Part shown: positions 21,319 to 24,225 of the stretch, in pieces | Layout: every line of letters starts with the position of its first letter | Position numbering within the stretch: the stretch's first letter is position 1 | Assembly (NCBI GenBank): GCA_021108055.1 | Contig: JAIORR010000290.1 | Location: forward strand, 1 to 24,225 | DNA: 24,225 bases | Direction of reading: 5' to 3' | Origin: Candidatus Cloacimonadota bacterium | GTDB taxonomy: Bacteria > Cloacimonadota > Cloacimonadia > Cloacimonadales > TCS61 | The notes under the pieces: model-generated | Databases searched by the model: none | What the model was told of the DNA's origin: nothing | What the model saw: the letters and a program-made list of their open reading frames with translations, nothing else | Made by a program: the position numbers and the translations under genes

Positions 21319-23700
21319 ATGAAAGTAAAACAGTTAAATCTTTCGCCATTAGTTCTGCCGGTAATTTTCTGGATTGTTGGAATATTTATCGGTAAGTTTG
21401 TCGATATTCCTATCATAACTTTATCTATTGCTTTTTCTGTTTGCTTTTTACTTGCCCTGATCAAAAAACTCAGGATCATTTTTCTGCCTGCTGCGATCAT
21501 TATCCTCGGCTTATTTCGTGTTTCTATCCTGAATGAATTTCCAAAAGATCATATTCGTTCGATAATTAGAAATTACCCTCAATTTACCCAACTCGTCGAA
21601 GGCAGAATAGTTTCTGAAGTCGTTTCCAAAGATAATATTCGCAGATTCACACTAGAGTTGAGCAGGATAGCAGGCAAAGAAGCTAAAGGAAAAATAATCT
21701 TCTCTACAAAGCAGAAGAACCTGCAATATGGTGATCTTATTAAAGTTGTTGCCATCATCAGAAAACTGAATAAAAGTTCCAATCCATCTTCATTCGATTA
21801 TGAAGAATATCTTGCGGCAAAACAAATATATGCAACAGGTTATTCAAAAACATTGATAGAAGTTTATGGATCGAAGAAAAATATTTTTCCGAGCATTGCA
21901 ATAAACTCCCGCAAAGCACTCAGAAAAAGGATCAATGATCGATTTGGAAAGTTCCGCGGATTTGTGAAAGCAATCGTCATCGGAGATAAGACAGACCTGG
22001 AAGATCAACGCACTATACTTAATAAGGCAGGATTGAGCCACCTTCTTGCAGTCAGCGGGTTGCATGTGGGAATATTGTCATTAGTTATTTTTCTGTTTCT
22101 GAACATAATAATCCCGAACCGAACTATTTCTCGATTTCTTCTGATGATCATCCTGTTTATTTATGGTGCCATCTGTATGTGGTCTCCTTCCGTGACCAGA
22201 GCAGTTCTGATGATAAGTTTATATCTTATTTCCAAAGTTATCCAGAGAAGACCCGACGCCAATAACATTCTGGCTGTTAGTTTATTGATTATCACGATCT
22301 TTCAACCTTTACAGCTATTCTCCGTGGGACTTCAAATGTCTTACATGGCAGTGCTTGTGCTGTTAAACGTTCTTCCTTCATTCAGATTTATCAAGTTCAA
22401 AAAGGAAGAAATCGATGTTTTAAGGATCGGGAAAAAGATATTGAATGCTGTTTTGATCCTTCTTGTCAGCTCACTTATTTTAAATATCTTTCTTTCCCCG
22501 ATAACGCTTTTGTACTTCAATCAATTCAATTTGAACGGAATGGTCGGAAATTTATTAGGAATACCTTTAATTTCACTGTTGCTGCCCTTAACACTGGTTG
22601 TAATATTTCTTCCTGATTTCGGTTTTTTAGTTCAGATATACCAGTCTGCTTTCAAAGGTGTAATGTTCTTTTTTGATAAATGGACAGAATTTTCTTCAAA
22701 TCTACCGATGCATTTTGATTTTATTCATATCAATTTATTCCAGTTCTTCATTTTTTATTTTATTCTTCTTTTTATCTTCTTGTGGTTCAGGAATTTCAGG
22801 AAGAAGACTTCTTATGTATATATTTTATCAATTATACTATTAATAACCTCGCTGCTTTTTTTTGGAAATGACCGGACAGAAAAACTTAAAATAACTTTTT
22901 TTGATTGTGGATTAGGTGACCTGGTTTTGATAGAAACGCCGGAAGGTGAAACCGTCTTGATAGATTCAGGGCCCACAGAATCTACTCCCCGGCACTTTGA
23001 AAGTTCCGCTCTTCCCTACTTCAAGGATAATGGATTGAAAAGCCTGGATTGGGTTGTTATCACTCATGCGCACAACGACCATTACGGTGGTTTAGCATTC
23101 GTTCTTGACAATTTAATAGTAAAGAATCTGGTTATCACAGATGAATTCAAAACCCGCAAAATATGGAAGACTTTGACCCCGAGAATCACAGAAGAGCAAT
23201 GTAATATCATCACAATTTGCGATACAACTCACCTCGGATTGAATTCAATAAAAACAAAGATCCTTCATCCCGATAAATCTTTTTCTCACAGGAATATTAA
23301 TAATCTCTCCATTGTTGTAAGGATAGATTACAAAGAATTTTCCGTTCTTTTCACAGGAGACCTGGAAGTGGAAGGTGAAGAATATTTATTAGAAAAATAC
23401 CCCGAATTCCTTGATTGTGACATATTAAAGGTCGGGCATCATGGAAGCAAAACTTCCAGCAGTTATGAATTTTTAAAAGCTGTAACTCCGGTTCAGGCGT
23501 TCATTTCAACTGCACTAAAGAACAGGTTTAATTTTCCGCATAAAGTCACATTAGAAAAATATGAATTTCTGGGAAATAATTTATTTATCTCGGGAAAAGA
23601 TGGAGCATTACAAGTGACAACGGATGGAATAGCAGCAAACTTTAAAACATATCTTTCCGAAAAGGAATTTACAGATAACGATTTGACCCAAACTGAGTAG
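21319..23700 (+). CDS. comEC: ComEC/Rec2 DNA-uptake channel with metallo-beta-lactamase domain
   Basis: ComEC is the inner-membrane channel through which one strand of DNA enters in natural transformation. The 793-residue protein is full length: N-terminal helices and DUF4131/OB region (about 1-190), the competence domain (about 205-480) with L-S-H-L-L-A-V-S-G-L-H-V-G-I, and a C-terminal metallo-beta-lactamase domain (about 525-770). That domain keeps H583-A-H585-N-D587-H588, F-T-G-D-L-E and V-G-H-H-G-S-K, so the nuclease site thought to degrade the other strand looks intact. It follows dxr after 142 bases with an AGGAAA site. Whether the cell is transformable cannot be told: no comEA, dprA or pilus gene is in the window. 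Confidence 0.95.
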   Translation: MKVKQLNLSPLVLPVIFWIVGIFIGKFVDIPIITLSIAFSVCFLLALIKKLRIIFLPAAIIILGLFRVSILNEFPKDHIRSIIRNYPQFTQLVEGRIVSEVVSKDNIRRFTLELSRIAGKEAKGKIIFSTKQKNLQYGDLIKVVAIIRKLNKSSNPSSFDYEEYLAAKQIYATGYSKTLIEVYGSKKNIFPSIAINSRKALRKRINDRFGKFRGFVKAIVIGDKTDLEDQRTILNKAGLSHLLAVSGLHVGILSLVIFLFLNIIIPNRTISRFLLMIILFIYGAICMWSPSVTRAVLMISLYLISKVIQRRPDANNILAVSLLIITIFQPLQLFSVGLQMSYMAVLVLLNVLPSFRFIKFKKEEIDVLRIGKKILNAVLILLVSSLILNIFLSPITLLYFNQFNLNGMVGNLLGIPLISLLLPLTLVVIFLPDFGFLVQIYQSAFKGVMFFFDKWTEFSSNLPMHFDFIHINLFQFFIFYFILLFIFLWFRNFRKKTSYVYILSIILLITSLLFFGNDRTEKLKITFFDCGLGDLVLIETPEGETVLIDSGPTESTPRHFESSALPYFKDNGLKSLDWVVITHAHNDHYGGLAFVLDNLIVKNLVITDEFKTRKIWKTLTPRITEEQCNIITICDTTHLGLNSIKTKILHPDKSFSHRNINNLSIVVRIDYKEFSVLFTGDLEVEGEEYLLEKYPEFLDCDILKVGHHGSKTSSSYEFLKAVTPVQAFISTALKNRFNFPHKVTLEKYEFLGNNLFISGKDGALQVTTDGIAANFKTYLSEKEFTDNDLTQTE

Positions 23701-23727
23701 AGCCTTGGTAAATCTCGTAGCTACTCA

Positions 23728-23760
23728 AGGAATTAAATAAAATTCCTGTTTCATTTTCTT
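23728..23760 (+). terminator. Possible weak terminator after comEC
   Basis: AGGAATT (23728-23734), loop AAATAA, AATTCCT (23741-23747) makes a 7-base-pair stem 27 bases after the comEC stop. The run that follows (GTTTCATTTTCTT) is T-rich but broken, so this is a modest candidate. Confidence 0.4.
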
Positions 23761-23865
23761 AGCATTTTGAATAAGAAACTTTCTTCAATGATGACTGTAT
23801 TTTCATCGAATTGTTATGATGTTTCTAATTAGAAGGTAATCTATCAAAATCCTCGGATAAACAAA

Positions 23866-23892
23866 AAAGCTCGACCAATTTGATCGAGCTTT
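23866..23892 (-). terminator. Rho-independent terminator of the cold-shock gene
   Basis: AAAGCTCGA (23866-23874) pairs with TCGAGCTTT (23884-23892) around a nine-base loop. Read on the minus strand, the stem is followed by TTTTTT and sits just 22 bases after the cold-shock stop. On the plus strand GTTTTT follows, so it may also back up comEC termination. Confidence 0.88.
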
Positions 23893-23914
23893 GTTTTTAA
23901 GATGATAAATACAC

Positions 23915-24115
23915 TTATATTTGAGTAACTTGAACAGCCCTTGGACCTTTCTCGCTTTCTTCAATTTGAAACTGTACTTTTGCACCTTCTGCAAGTGATT
24001 TAAAACCTTCACCAACAATACTTGAGTGGTGAACGAAATAATCTTTTCCATCGGAACAGGATATAAATCCAAATCCTTTTTTTTCATTGTACCACTTTAC
24101 TGTACCTTCAGACAT
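23915..24115 (-). CDS. Cold-shock domain protein (CspA family)
   Basis: A 66-residue single cold-shock domain that binds single-stranded RNA and DNA and melts RNA structure. It begins MSEGTVKWYNEKKGFGFI, giving RNP1 (K13-G-F-G-F-I18), and continues to RNP2 (Y26-F-V-H-H-S31). The C terminus P-R-A-V-Q-V-T-Q-I matches the family (usually A-x-N-V). GAGGAG lies a few bases before the ATG. It is a single-gene unit with its own upstream promoter-like element and terminator. The 95 or so bases upstream hold three ATTAAT boxes in the leader (plus positions 24139, 24154 and 24165). Several csp paralogues usually exist in one genome, so I do not assign a specific letter. Confidence 0.96.
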   Translation of the reverse strand: MSEGTVKWYNEKKGFGFISCSDGKDYFVHHSSIVGEGFKSLAEGAKVQFQIEESEKGPRAVQVTQI

Positions 24116-24181
24116 ACTATACTCCTCTTTTTTTGGGAATTAATCCCTCGTGAATTAATTTAATATTAATCCACATGAAGT

Positions 24182-24210
24182 CTAAAGTTTTTTTGCTGAT
24201 TTATTGTCAA
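24182..24210 (-). promoter_or_regulatory. Putative promoter of the cold-shock gene
   Basis: TTGACA occupies 24210-24205 on the minus strand. The following 17 bases (24204-24188) end in seven A residues and nearly match the rpsP upstream spacer. The expected -10 position reads CTTTAG, with TAGACT three bases further on; neither is strong. This leaves a leader of about 60 bases before the ATG. Confidence 0.5.
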
Positions 24211-24225
24211 TCTATAAATATTATC

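Noticed and set aside
23803..24087. 94-residue minus-strand frame overlapping the cold-shock gene
   Set aside because: It is a shifted frame across the cold-shock gene and its terminator; the in-frame cold-shock protein is unambiguous.

Overview
The window is AT-rich bacterial chromosome, tightly packed with genes. I see no rRNA, tRNA, CRISPR array, insertion sequence or phage gene. Most genes have clear Shine-Dalgarno sites (AAGGAGG, GAGGAG), which argues against Bacteroidota proper. However, a PorV/PorQ-type outer-membrane protein and a lipoprotein with an NPLDP motif just after its lipid-anchored cysteine point to the FCB superphylum. My best guess is a Cloacimonadota-like bacterium with two membranes. 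This is inference from gene content, not a database match.

Layout. (1) 2-4527, plus strand: the end of rpsR (S18), a DUF2232 membrane protein, rplI (L9), an unrecognised six-helix membrane protein, a DciA/DUF721 protein, rpe and ffh. (2) 4679-7526, plus strand: rpsP (S16, with a long repeat tail), khpA, rimM, trmD, a SPOUT RNA methyltransferase and rplS (L19), closed by a strong terminator at 7532-7562. (3) 7585-11896, minus strand: a soluble PAS histidine kinase, a zinc phospholipase C-like protein and a REC-PAS-PAS-HisKA_2 hybrid kinase. This signalling block sits between housekeeping genes. (4) smpB, minus strand, divergent from (5) a long plus-strand run, 12717-21176: a WecA/MraY-type sugar-phosphate transferase, a metallo-beta-lactamase-fold protein that apparently starts at ATT, a TPR lipoprotein, a DUF5683-like protein, a fibronectin-type lipoprotein, a PcrA/UvrD helicase, a PorV/PorQ-like protein and dxr. 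(6) comEC after a 142-base gap. (7) A minus-strand cold-shock gene with its own terminator.

How the genes fit together. Blocks 1 and 2 are translation and ribosome maturation: ribosomal proteins, SRP targeting, 16S maturation and two tRNA/RNA methyltransferases, mostly coupled by short overlaps. Block 5 is mainly envelope biogenesis (lipid-linked sugar, lipoproteins, outer-membrane protein, isoprenoid precursor for undecaprenyl phosphate) with a repair helicase inside it. The least ordinary parts are the phospholipase/two-kinase block, the ATT start, the perfect 12-residue tandem repeat on S16, the three-gene lipoprotein cassette, and a near-identical 23-base promoter-like element upstream of both rpsP and the cold-shock gene. 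I see no complete novel defence or mobile system here. The best candidate for an undescribed unit is the kinase-phospholipase-kinase block.
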